From the NCBI GenBank assembly GCA_017431515.1, contig JAFRKV010000012.1:1-36208 (forward strand): a stretch of DNA of 36,208 nucleotides, read 5' to 3'. The notes below the pieces were generated by a model, which saw only the letters and a program-made list of their open reading frames with translations, searched no databases and was not told where the DNA came from. Source of the DNA: Lachnospiraceae bacterium (GTDB taxonomy: Bacteria > Bacillota > Clostridia > Lachnospirales > Lachnospiraceae). The position numbers and the translations under genes were made by a program. Positions 24,212 to 31,298 of this stretch are shown piece by piece. Position 1 is the first letter of the stretch. Each line of letters begins with the position of its first letter.

Positions 24212-25594
24212 ATGAAACAAAAATCTGTCATAAAAACCGTCTGTGACGGGCGTTTTGTATGCCTTCGCATCCTGGGATGCGGCGGCGAAGGAACGGTTTA
24301 TCTGGCGCAGGACACAGTGGAATTACGTCTTGCGGCGCTGAAAGAGTATCCTTTGCATGATGGCACTGCAAAACGAATCGAAAAGGAGGCCCTTCGTCTG
24401 AAGGGTCTGTCCCATAAAGGAATCCCCGCGTTTTATGCCTTATTCCGCGAGAACGGCTGCCAATATCTTGCCATGGAATACATCGACGGAAAAAGCGTCA
24501 AGCACCTTTTGGAAAAAAAAGGCCCGCCCGGAGAAAAAGAGGCGCTCCGCATCGCATCAGCCCTTTGCACTCTGCTCCATTACCTGCACAGCAGAACTCC
24601 TGCTGTGTATTATCCGGATTTAAAGCCTTCCAACATCCTGCTGGATCGAACCGGTGCCGTCTATCTGGTGGATTTCGGCGCAGAATGCGCACATACAAGG
24701 GGCTATGCCGCCCCGGAGCAGTATCTTGCCGACGCTTCGCCGGATGCACGAACGGATCTTTATGCGCTGGGGGTCACCATGCACTATCTTCTGACCGGCA
24801 AAAATCCCAACCATCCTCCCTTTGCCTTTGAAAAGGTCAATAAATTAAATCCAAAAATAACAAAAGAAACCGCCGCGGTTGTGGAAAGGCTTCTGCAGCC
24901 ATCAACCAAAAAACGCTGGCAAAGCGCAAGAGAAGTGGAAAAGGCCATTGCAGGGATCCGTCACCGCAGAATGCGGCAGCTCGCATTCCGTGCGGCACTG
25001 GCAGCTGCCGCATGCGTGACGCTGTTTATAGGGACCGGACGATTGGAAAGCAATGCCCGCATCTCCATACAGAAGAATCCTGCAGAAGCGCACGTGAAAT
25101 CCGTTTCCCACGGCGCGGATGTGACCGAATCCATTGTGTCCAAACCGATTTTTCAAAATGCGGAAAAGATGCACCTTTCGTTTTCTCTCCCCGATGGATC
25201 CTATGAAACCTATCAGTTTCTCACAATTTCCTATGATCCGTTGTACGGAAATCTATATTACACGACGGACGGGACCGAGCCTGGGAAGGACTCCCTTCCT
25301 TATCAGGATGGTATTGTATTATCCGCCCCTTCGCAGACCATCCGCGTCTGCCAGCTTGGTTTGGATGGGGAACGCGCAGAGATCACCGGGGATTACAAAA
25401 TCACCGCAGCGGTCGAGGAGATTCCCATTTCTCCTGACAGTCCGCTGATGTGGGATATCTACTATACGCTGGGAAAATCCTGGACAGAGCCGGTTTTCAA
25501 TTATGAACTGGCGAAAATCCGGACTCTTCCGTCAGACGAGATCAAGGAGGAAGATCAATGGTTACTCGACTACATGCCTTTTTTAAAAAACTGA
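24212..25594 (+). CDS. Membrane-spanning Ser/Thr protein kinase with extracytoplasmic CHB_HEX-like domain
   Basis: 460 residues. The cytosolic Hanks-type kinase domain spans about 14-250. It has the glycine loop GCGGEGTVY (22-30), Lys44 in LAALKEY, catalytic loop YYPDLKPSNILL with Asp136, Lys138 and Asn141, DFG at 154-156, and RGYAAPEQY in the P+1 region. The HRD motif is YPD, so this is a non-RD kinase with a very short activation segment. A membrane helix follows (about 257-275), preceded by RHRRMR, placing the rest outside. The outer part contains YYTTDGTEP (349-357), typical of the chitobiase/hexosaminidase C-terminal (CHB_HEX) Ig-like domain, a probable carbohydrate or protein contact. 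No PASTA repeats are present. There is no obvious ribosome binding site, so translation may be coupled to the preceding gene. The 3' end overlaps the VWA gene by 37 bases. Confidence 0.88.
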   Translation: MKQKSVIKTVCDGRFVCLRILGCGGEGTVYLAQDTVELRLAALKEYPLHDGTAKRIEKEALRLKGLSHKGIPAFYALFRENGCQYLAMEYIDGKSVKHLLEKKGPPGEKEALRIASALCTLLHYLHSRTPAVYYPDLKPSNILLDRTGAVYLVDFGAECAHTRGYAAPEQYLADASPDARTDLYALGVTMHYLLTGKNPNHPPFAFEKVNKLNPKITKETAAVVERLLQPSTKKRWQSAREVEKAIAGIRHRRMRQLAFRAALAAAACVTLFIGTGRLESNARISIQKNPAEAHVKSVSHGADVTESIVSKPIFQNAEKMHLSFSLPDGSYETYQFLTISYDPLYGNLYYTTDGTEPGKDSLPYQDGIVLSAPSQTIRVCQLGLDGERAEITGDYKITAAVEEIPISPDSPLMWDIYYTLGKSWTEPVFNYELAKIRTLPSDEIKEEDQWLLDYMPFLKN

Positions 25595-26364
25595 TGGTGA
25601 CATTGCTGGTCGGAAGCCTTCTCATCATCGGCTGTAACGAAACAGTGCGGCGTTTTACAAAGATCGGGATGGAAAAGACCTCCAATGCCGTATGTTTTGC
25701 TCTGGATTGCAGCATCAGCATGATCGGCGACCCGCTGTCAGCAGCGTCAAATGCGGTGCAGCGCAGTCTCATGCAGTTTCCGGACGACATGGGGGCAGCC
25801 CTTGTGGTATTCCAGAAAGAGGCCAAAACACTCGTGCCGAATACGACGGATTACGGAGAGATCCTGAACGCCCTCCAGACGCTTACCGCCAGCGGCACCA
25901 CGGGCATCTCCGAGGGAATTCTGGAAGCAGACAAAGCACTTTCCAAAGTGGATGGTGCACGTTCCGTCATTTTGTTCACAGACGGAAAGAACGGAGAGGA
26001 ACGGATTTCGCCGGAAGTGGCAGCAAAACTGAAAGAGCATCATACCGCACTTTTCCTGATCGGCATTCTCGGTACGGAGGGAGATAACCTGAAGCAGATC
26101 GCGGAAGACTCCGGCGGCAGTTTTTTGTCTCTGGAGGATGGACTGCATTCCGCCGTTTCGGGCGTGGTGTATCGGGCGCAGGCAGGACGGAATCTGAAGT
26201 TTTTGCTTTTGACGATCATAGAACTTGCATTCTTCTTCGGGATCACCGTGCTTGTGTATCGCCGGAGACAAAACAAAGAACCGCAGAGCGGTTCTTTGCC
26301 AAATGCCGGTTATTTAAAACGGGAAGAAGTAAAACAGCTGATGAAAAACGGCCGGACCTCTTAA
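25558..26364 (+). CDS. Surface VWA-domain lipoprotein with C-terminal membrane anchor
   Basis: 268 residues. The N-terminus is a lipoprotein-type signal: basic MVTRLHAFFKK, a hydrophobic core, and lipobox IIGC with Cys26. A von Willebrand factor A domain follows (about 42-210) with an intact metal-ion adhesion site: DCSIS (Asp50, Ser52, Ser54), a Thr in SGTTG (114 or 115), and Asp142 in LFTDGKNG. A second membrane helix (about 218-240, FLLLTIIELAFFFGITVLVY) ends in RRRQNKE, so the VWA domain is outside and a 35-residue tail inside. The ATG has a near-perfect AAGGAGG at seven bases. The start lies 37 bases inside the kinase gene. It probably binds a ligand or partner at the surface, perhaps the outer domain of the kinase. 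Its stop codon overlaps that of the convergent ABC gene. Confidence 0.88.
   Translation: MVTRLHAFFKKLMVTLLVGSLLIIGCNETVRRFTKIGMEKTSNAVCFALDCSISMIGDPLSAASNAVQRSLMQFPDDMGAALVVFQKEAKTLVPNTTDYGEILNALQTLTASGTTGISEGILEADKALSKVDGARSVILFTDGKNGEERISPEVAAKLKEHHTALFLIGILGTEGDNLKQIAEDSGGSFLSLEDGLHSAVSGVVYRAQAGRNLKFLLLTIIELAFFFGITVLVYRRRQNKEPQSGSLPNAGYLKREEVKQLMKNGRTS
26274..26298. terminator. Perfect hairpin inside the VWA gene 3' end, possible terminator of the convergent ABC operon
   Basis: A perfect 11-bp stem (CAAAGAACCGC / GCGGTTCTTTG) with a three-base loop. It lies in coding sequence (residues NKEPQSGSL), about 63 bases past the ABC ATPase stop on the minus strand, where the tail reads TCTCC with no U-run. 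The fully paired arms and the convergent layout suggest a terminator role, but chance within coding sequence is possible. Confidence 0.4.
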
Positions 26365-27155
26365 GCCAGGATCGCTTTGTCACTCGCAAAGGTCTCTCCG
26401 CTGACTTCTTCGAATTTCTGCAGCAGATCCTCCACAGTCAGCGTCTTCTTCTGCTCCCCTCCGATGTCCAGGATGATCCGTCCCTCATGCATCATGATCA
26501 GCCGATTTCCATGCATGATGGCATCCTTCATGTTATGGGTCACCATCAATGCCGTCAGATTGTGTTCTCTGATGATCCTGTCGGATAGATCCAGCACCGT
26601 TGCCGCGGTCTTCGGATCCAGCGCCGCCGTATGCTCATCCAGGAGCAGGAGCTTCGGCTTCTGCAGCGTCGCCATCAGAAGGGTCAGGGATTGGCGCTGT
26701 CCGCCGGAAAGAAGTCCCACCTTCACGGACATCCGGTCTTCCAGTCCCAGATTCAGTTCCTTCACCTGCTCACGAAACGCCACATGTTCCTTTTTTGTGA
26801 TACCCCATCTGAGTCCGCGTTTTTTTCCGCGGCGCACGGCAAGCGCCAGATTTTCATCGATCTGCATCGTTGCGGCGGTGCCTGTCATGGGATCCTGAAA
26901 AACACGTCCGATATAAGCAGCGCGTTTATATTCGGGAAGCCCCGTCACGTCAACGCCATCAATTTTGATCGATCCGTTGTCCACAGGCCAAACCCCCGCG
27001 ATTGCATTCAAAAGGGTGGATTTGCCTGCGCCGTTTCCGCCGATGACGGATACGAAATCTCCTTCATTTAAGGTAAGATCCACGCCATTCAGTGCGACCT
27101 TTTCATTGATGGTGCCGGGATCAAAGGTTTTGTGAATATTTTCCACGATTAACAT
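26361..27155 (-). CDS. ABC transporter ATP-binding protein (TrpX-associated type)
   Basis: 264-residue ABC ATPase. Seen: Walker A GGNGAGKST (around residues 39-47), the signature LLSGGQRQS (around 147), Walker B LLLLDEHTA (around 170-178), and the switch His in LMVTHNMKDA. The sequence DEHTAALDPKTAATV and its pairing with a BPD_transp_2-type permease fit the ABC importers whose binding protein is the ABC_sub_bind (TrpX) family, linked to aromatic amino-acid or other small solute uptake. It hydrolyses ATP on the cytosolic face. It lies 11 bases after the permease gene and shares overlapping stop codons (TTAA) with the convergent VWA gene. Substrate is not shown by the sequence. Confidence 0.9.
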   Translation of the reverse strand: MLIVENIHKTFDPGTINEKVALNGVDLTLNEGDFVSVIGGNGAGKSTLLNAIAGVWPVDNGSIKIDGVDVTGLPEYKRAAYIGRVFQDPMTGTAATMQIDENLALAVRRGKKRGLRWGITKKEHVAFREQVKELNLGLEDRMSVKVGLLSGGQRQSLTLLMATLQKPKLLLLDEHTAALDPKTAATVLDLSDRIIREHNLTALMVTHNMKDAIMHGNRLIMMHEGRIILDIGGEQKKTLTVEDLLQKFEEVSGETFASDKAILA

Positions 27156-27166
27156 TGAGGGCCTCC

Positions 27167-28123
27167 TTACACGTCGTTTTTGATGCCGAGCGCCCGCTTG
27201 GCTGCCAGTTTAAAGGAACTCCTCCGCTGCTTCCGAAGGTACGGCACCGCAAGGAATACCGCGACAATGACGGCTGTAAAAAGCTTCAGGTCATCTGTCG
27301 GCATCTTGAGCCAGAGGATCAGACCGATCACGAAATAATAGACAATGCCGCCAACCACGACAAAGGACAACCGCAGGGCAAAATTCATCTGCTTCTTGAA
27401 GATCGCCTCGCCGAGCACCTCGCCGATGATCACCGCAGCCAGACCAATCACGATGGCACCCCTTGCCATCTGTACATCCGCAAAGCCCTGATACTGCGCC
27501 AGAAGTCCGCCGGAAAGCGCAACGAGGGCATTGCTGATGGCAAGCCCGATCAGTTCCATATTGGCAGTATTAATGCCCTGCGCCTTGCTCATGGCGCGGT
27601 TGCATCCGGTGGCGCGCAGTGCGGATCCCTGCTCCGTACCGAAATACCAATACATGACAGCGATGATGATCGCCGCAAAGATCAAAGCAATGACGATGGA
27701 TTGACTCACGTTCCTGAGGGAGAGGATCAGCGGATATTTGTCCACGCTGATCGCCTGATTGGCGCCGCCGAGGATATTCAGATTGATGGAATACAGTCCG
27801 ATCTGGGAAAGGATTCCCGCGAGGATCGGCGGGATCCCGAGCTTTGTGTGCAGAAGCCCCGTGACAAGGCCTGCCAGCGCACCCACGATGACCGCAATCG
27901 TCAGGGAAAGCCCGACGGGAACGCCTGCAATGGTCAGCATGACCGTCACCGCGCCGCCGGTCGCCATGGAGCCGTCAACCGTGAGGTCTGCGATATCCAG
28001 AAGGCGAAATGTGATATAAACACCCAGGGCCATGATGCCCCAGAGAATCCCCTGTGCGATATTGCCGGGCAGCGCATTGACAAAGGCTGCCGGACTGAGG
28101 GATGAAAAATAAGCAGCTAGCAT
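27167..28123 (-). CDS. ABC transporter permease (BPD_transp_2 family)
   Basis: 318 residues from the chosen ATG, with about eight to ten membrane helices, for example IAQGILWGIMALGVYITFRL, MLTIAGVPVGLSLTIAVIVG, IVIALIFAAIIIAVMYWYF and LSFVVVGGIVYYFVIGLIL. DIADLTVDGSMATGG near residue 45 and the EGRALRATG-like segment SALRATGCNRAMSKAQGI (coupling helix) fit the BPD_transp_2 permeases paired with TrpX-type binding proteins. The ATG at 28123 has AAGGA nine bases upstream. The open frame reaches further back to 28177, but that part lies in a leader and a long hairpin. No substrate-binding protein gene adjoins it, which is unusual for this type; the gene upstream is an unrelated FAD protein. Confidence 0.88.
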   Translation of the reverse strand: MLAAYFSSLSPAAFVNALPGNIAQGILWGIMALGVYITFRLLDIADLTVDGSMATGGAVTVMLTIAGVPVGLSLTIAVIVGALAGLVTGLLHTKLGIPPILAGILSQIGLYSINLNILGGANQAISVDKYPLILSLRNVSQSIVIALIFAAIIIAVMYWYFGTEQGSALRATGCNRAMSKAQGINTANMELIGLAISNALVALSGGLLAQYQGFADVQMARGAIVIGLAAVIIGEVLGEAIFKKQMNFALRLSFVVVGGIVYYFVIGLILWLKMPTDDLKLFTAVIVAVFLAVPYLRKQRRSSFKLAAKRALGIKNDV

Positions 28124-28171
28124 GTGGTTGATTCCTTTCTGAGTGTAGTTTGGTTTGGCGGTGGAGTCAGA

Positions 28172-28218
28172 GGTCACATGAGCGACATGCGGCTTCGCCG
28201 CATGTCGCTCAAGTGACC
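28172..28218. repeat. Long near-perfect inverted repeat between the FAD gene and the ABC permease
   Basis: Two 22-base arms (28172-28193 and 28197-28218) pair at 21 of 22 positions around a three-base TTC loop. The single mismatch is A-A near the base. Inner arms read GAGCGACATGCGGC / GCCGCATGTCGCTC. No U-run follows on either strand. It sits 14 bases after the FAD gene stop and about 49 bases before the permease ATG. It may be a transcript-stabilising or terminator-like stem, a protein-binding site, or a repeat element. I found no second copy in this window. Confidence 0.7.
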
Positions 28219-28232
28219 GTCGCTTCTCCCCG

Positions 28233-29603
28233 TTACTCTTCTGCGATCAGATCCGCGACATAGACACCGCTGGCGGAAGCATGAGACAGGGAATGCGTGA
28301 CACCGCTGCCGTCTCCGATGCAGTACAATCCCGGATGGTTCGTCTCCAGGCGTTCATTCAATTTTACTTCCATGTTATAAAACTTGACTTCCACGCCATA
28401 AAGCAGGGTGTCGTCATTGGCTGTGCCGGGGGCTACTTTGTCAAGGGCATAGATCATCTCGATGATCCCGTCCATGATCCGCTTCGGAAGCACGAGGGAC
28501 AAGTCTCCCGGCGTCGCCGCCAGGGTCGGATGCACGGTACATTCCGCAATGCGCTTTTCCGTGCTTCGTCTGCCGCGCTCCAGATCACCGAATCGCTGCA
28601 GGATCACGCCGCCGCCAAGCATATTGGAAAGACGCGCGATGCTCTCGCCGTATCCGTTGCTGTCACGAAACGGTTCGGAAAAATGCTTGGCCACAAGCAA
28701 AGCAAAATTCGTATTCTCCGTGCGTTTGCTCGGATCCTCAAAGCTGTGTCCGTTGACGGTGACGATGCCGTTGGTATTTTCATTGACAACGGAGCCGTAG
28801 GGATTCATACAAAAGGTGCGCACGCGATCCTCGAACTTTGCCGTCTGATATACGATCTTGCTTTCATACAGTTCATCCGTCAAATCGGAAAAAATGACTG
28901 CGGGGAGTTCCACTCTGACCCCGATATCCACACGGTTGCTTTTCGTATCGATCTGCAGATCCTGACAAACGGTCTCCATCCACTTGCTCCCGCTCCTGCC
29001 GACGGAAATGATGCACTTATCGCAGTCCGCGCTGCCGTCTTTATGCAGGATCCGATAACCGCCGCCCGGCAACGCCTCGATCTTCTGCACGGGAGTCTGG
29101 AAATAAAAGTCAATGCCGTCCTTTAATTCGTTGTACAGCTGCTCCAGAACGATATAGTTGATATCCGTGCCGAGATGCCGCACCGAAGCGTCCAGCAGAG
29201 AAAGCTTATTCTGCATGCAGAGCTTCTTGAGATGGGTGCCGGCTGTGGAATACATTTTGGTTTTTTCGCCGCCGTGGGAAACATTGATGTCATCCACATA
29301 GCGCATCAGATTCAGCGCCCGTTCACGGCCGATGTATTCATACAGTGTGCCGCCGAAATCATTCGTGATATTATATTTCCCGTCGGAAAACGCGCCGGCG
29401 CCGCCAAAACCGCTCATGATGGCGCAGGTCGGGCATTTGATGCAGCTCTTGACCTTCACGCCGTCAATGGGGCATTTGCGTTTCTCCAGAGAATAACCGG
29501 CTTCGAAAACAGCCACCTTCAGTTCCGGCTTTTTCTTGCGAAGCTCATAGGCGGAAAAGATGCCGCCCGGTCCGGCTCCGATGATAATGACGTCGTAGTT
29601 CAT
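28233..29603 (-). CDS. FAD-dependent dehydrogenase (COG2509 type)
   Basis: 456-residue flavoprotein of the uncharacterised COG2509 group. Seen: FAD motif VIIIGAGPGGIFSAYEL at residues 5-21; a Cys cluster KCPI then SCIKCPTC (Cys44, 54, 57, 60); GFGGAGAFSDGKYN after it; SVGRSGSKWM near 200; and a C-terminal LYCIGDGSGVTHSLSHASASGV (FAD ribityl contact) near 430. The Cys set is spaced like an Fe-S or zinc site. Family members are thought to be oxidoreductases, but the substrate is unknown. The ATG is preceded by GAGGATTTGAG and an extended -10 promoter. It is followed by a long hairpin, so it is probably its own transcription unit ahead of the ABC genes. Confidence 0.87.
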   Translation of the reverse strand: MNYDVIIIGAGPGGIFSAYELRKKKPELKVAVFEAGYSLEKRKCPIDGVKVKSCIKCPTCAIMSGFGGAGAFSDGKYNITNDFGGTLYEYIGRERALNLMRYVDDINVSHGGEKTKMYSTAGTHLKKLCMQNKLSLLDASVRHLGTDINYIVLEQLYNELKDGIDFYFQTPVQKIEALPGGGYRILHKDGSADCDKCIISVGRSGSKWMETVCQDLQIDTKSNRVDIGVRVELPAVIFSDLTDELYESKIVYQTAKFEDRVRTFCMNPYGSVVNENTNGIVTVNGHSFEDPSKRTENTNFALLVAKHFSEPFRDSNGYGESIARLSNMLGGGVILQRFGDLERGRRSTEKRIAECTVHPTLAATPGDLSLVLPKRIMDGIIEMIYALDKVAPGTANDDTLLYGVEVKFYNMEVKLNERLETNHPGLYCIGDGSGVTHSLSHASASGVYVADLIAEE

Positions 29604-29639
29604 CTCAAATCCTCATTTCCACAACAAAAATGCTTTTTC

Positions 29640-29648
29640 ATTATAGCA
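29640..29648 (-). promoter_or_regulatory. Extended -10 promoter of the FAD gene
   Basis: Minus strand TGCTATAAT, a perfect -10 with the TGn extension. No convincing -35 lies 16-18 bases upstream, which is common for extended -10 promoters. The leader to the ATG is about 35 bases. Confidence 0.55.
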
Positions 29649-29685
29649 CAAATTTCAAAAAATGGTAGAAAAACAGAAAGTGTCC

Positions 29686-29716
29686 CAAAAAAAGCCCGGG
29701 GGAAAACCCCCGGGCT
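29686..29716 (-). terminator. Intrinsic terminator of the L-fucose-isomerase-family gene
   Basis: Minus strand: 10-bp stem AGCCCGGGGG/CCCCCGGGCT, loop TTTT, then TTTTTTT (29686-29692). It lies about 46 bases after the stop codon. Confidence 0.92.
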
Positions 29717-29761
29717 GCGCTCTTGCGCTTGCCTCTGCAAGAGATCACACGTCCGATGATA

Positions 29762-31252
29762 TTATGCAAACGGATTTTCAGTGATATACGGCAGGTTTGC
29801 GGGCTGATTGTAGTTCAGATCCTCAAGCGGCACGCCGATATACTTGAATACCTCAAACAGCGCTTTGCCGTAATGTCCGAATGCCACGGCGCCATGATGC
29901 GGATAATTCTTCTCGATCAGGACGTGGCGATAAAACCGGCCCATCTCCTTGATGGCAAAGACACCGATGCCGCCAAAGGACTTCGTCGCCACCGGAAGCA
30001 CTTCACCTTCTGCTAGATAAGCGCGAAGCTTATTATCCGCAGTGGACTGCAGGCGGTAGAACGTGATCTCGCCGGGCGCGATATCGCCTTCCAGCGTGCC
30101 GTTGGTCACCTCCACCGGCAGGGATCTTGCCATGATCAGCTGATACTTCATCTCATGGAACGCAAGCTTGGTGCTGCAGGTATTGCCGCAGTGAAAGCCC
30201 ATGAAGGTATCTGTATGCTTGTAATCGAATTTGCCCTCGATGGACTCGCGATACATATCCTTCGGTACGGAATTGTTGATATCCAGCAGCGTTACCACAT
30301 CGTCGCTGACGCAGGTACCAATAAATTCGGAAAGGCAGCCGTAGATATCTACTTCGCAGGATACCGGAATCCCTTTTCCTGTGAGACGGCTGTTCACATA
30401 GCAGGGCACGAAGCCAAACTGCGTCTGGAATGCAGGCCAGCATTTTCCAGCGATCGCCACATATTTGCGATAGCCCTTATGCGCTTCCACCCAATCCAGA
30501 AGGGTCAGCTCATACTGCGCGAGCTTTGCGAGCACTTCCGGCTTTTTGTTGCCGGCGCCAAGCTCTGCTTCCATATCCTTGACGACATCCGGGATCCGCG
30601 GATCATCCTTATGTTTGTTGAAGGACTCAAACAGATCCAGCTCGGAGTTTTCCTCGATCTCCACACCCAGGTTATAAAGCTGCTTGATCGGCGCATTGCA
30701 GGCAAGGAAATTCAGTGGTCTCGGTCCGAAGGAAATGATCTTCAACTCCGAAAGTCCGATGATCGCCCGGGCAACCGGTACAAAGTCATGGATCATCTCC
30801 GCAAGATCCTCTGCATCGCCCACCGGGTACTCCGGAATATAAGCGCCCACATTGCGGAGTTTCAGGTTGTAGCTGGCATTCAGCATACCGCAGTAAGCAT
30901 CGCCTCTGCCCTGAATCAGGTCGTTCTGGCTCTCCTCAGCCGCAGCGACAAACATCTTCGGTCCGTCAAAATGCTTTGCGAGGAGCGTTTCGGAAATCTC
31001 CGGCCCGAAGTTGCCGAGATAAACGCAAAGCGCGTTGCAGCCGGCCTTCTTGATGTCTTCCAGTGCCTGCACCATGTGGATCTCGCTCTCCACGATACAG
31101 ATCGGACACTCATAAATGTCCGCTGCATCAAACTTCTTTGTGTAGGCATCGATCAACGCTTTTCTGCGGTTGACCGAAAGCGACTCCGGAAAGCAGTCGC
31201 GGCTGACCGCGACGATTCCGATCTTCACCTGTGGAATGTTCTGCATGTTCAT
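29762..31252 (-). CDS. L-fucose / D-arabinose isomerase-family protein
   Basis: 496-residue protein of the FucI/AraA-type sugar isomerase superfamily, which converts aldoses to ketoses with a manganese ion. Seen: an N-terminal Rossmann-type domain (VKIGIVAVSRDCFPESLSVN, about residues 9-28) and the middle domain with GNFGPEIS. The C-terminal catalytic domain has CWPAFQTQFGFVPC (about 268-282), SCEVDIYGCLS with the catalytic Glu and Asp (about 297-307), the metal His in FHCGNTC, and HGAVAFGHYG near the end. The substrate cannot be told: L-fucose, D-arabinose and other sugars are possible, and distant members isomerise sulfoquinovose. No fucose kinase, aldolase or transporter gene adjoins it. 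The ATG has AGGAGGG eight bases upstream. Confidence 0.85.
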   Translation of the reverse strand: MNMQNIPQVKIGIVAVSRDCFPESLSVNRRKALIDAYTKKFDAADIYECPICIVESEIHMVQALEDIKKAGCNALCVYLGNFGPEISETLLAKHFDGPKMFVAAAEESQNDLIQGRGDAYCGMLNASYNLKLRNVGAYIPEYPVGDAEDLAEMIHDFVPVARAIIGLSELKIISFGPRPLNFLACNAPIKQLYNLGVEIEENSELDLFESFNKHKDDPRIPDVVKDMEAELGAGNKKPEVLAKLAQYELTLLDWVEAHKGYRKYVAIAGKCWPAFQTQFGFVPCYVNSRLTGKGIPVSCEVDIYGCLSEFIGTCVSDDVVTLLDINNSVPKDMYRESIEGKFDYKHTDTFMGFHCGNTCSTKLAFHEMKYQLIMARSLPVEVTNGTLEGDIAPGEITFYRLQSTADNKLRAYLAEGEVLPVATKSFGGIGVFAIKEMGRFYRHVLIEKNYPHHGAVAFGHYGKALFEVFKYIGVPLEDLNYNQPANLPYITENPFA

Positions 31253-31298
31253 GTAAAATCCCTCCTGTCTTTATTACATTAAAATTTAATTTTGCTAT

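Noticed and set aside
28124-28177. Longer start for the ABC permease at 28177
   Set aside because: The added residues are polar, the frame enters the long hairpin, and a good ribosome binding site marks 28123.
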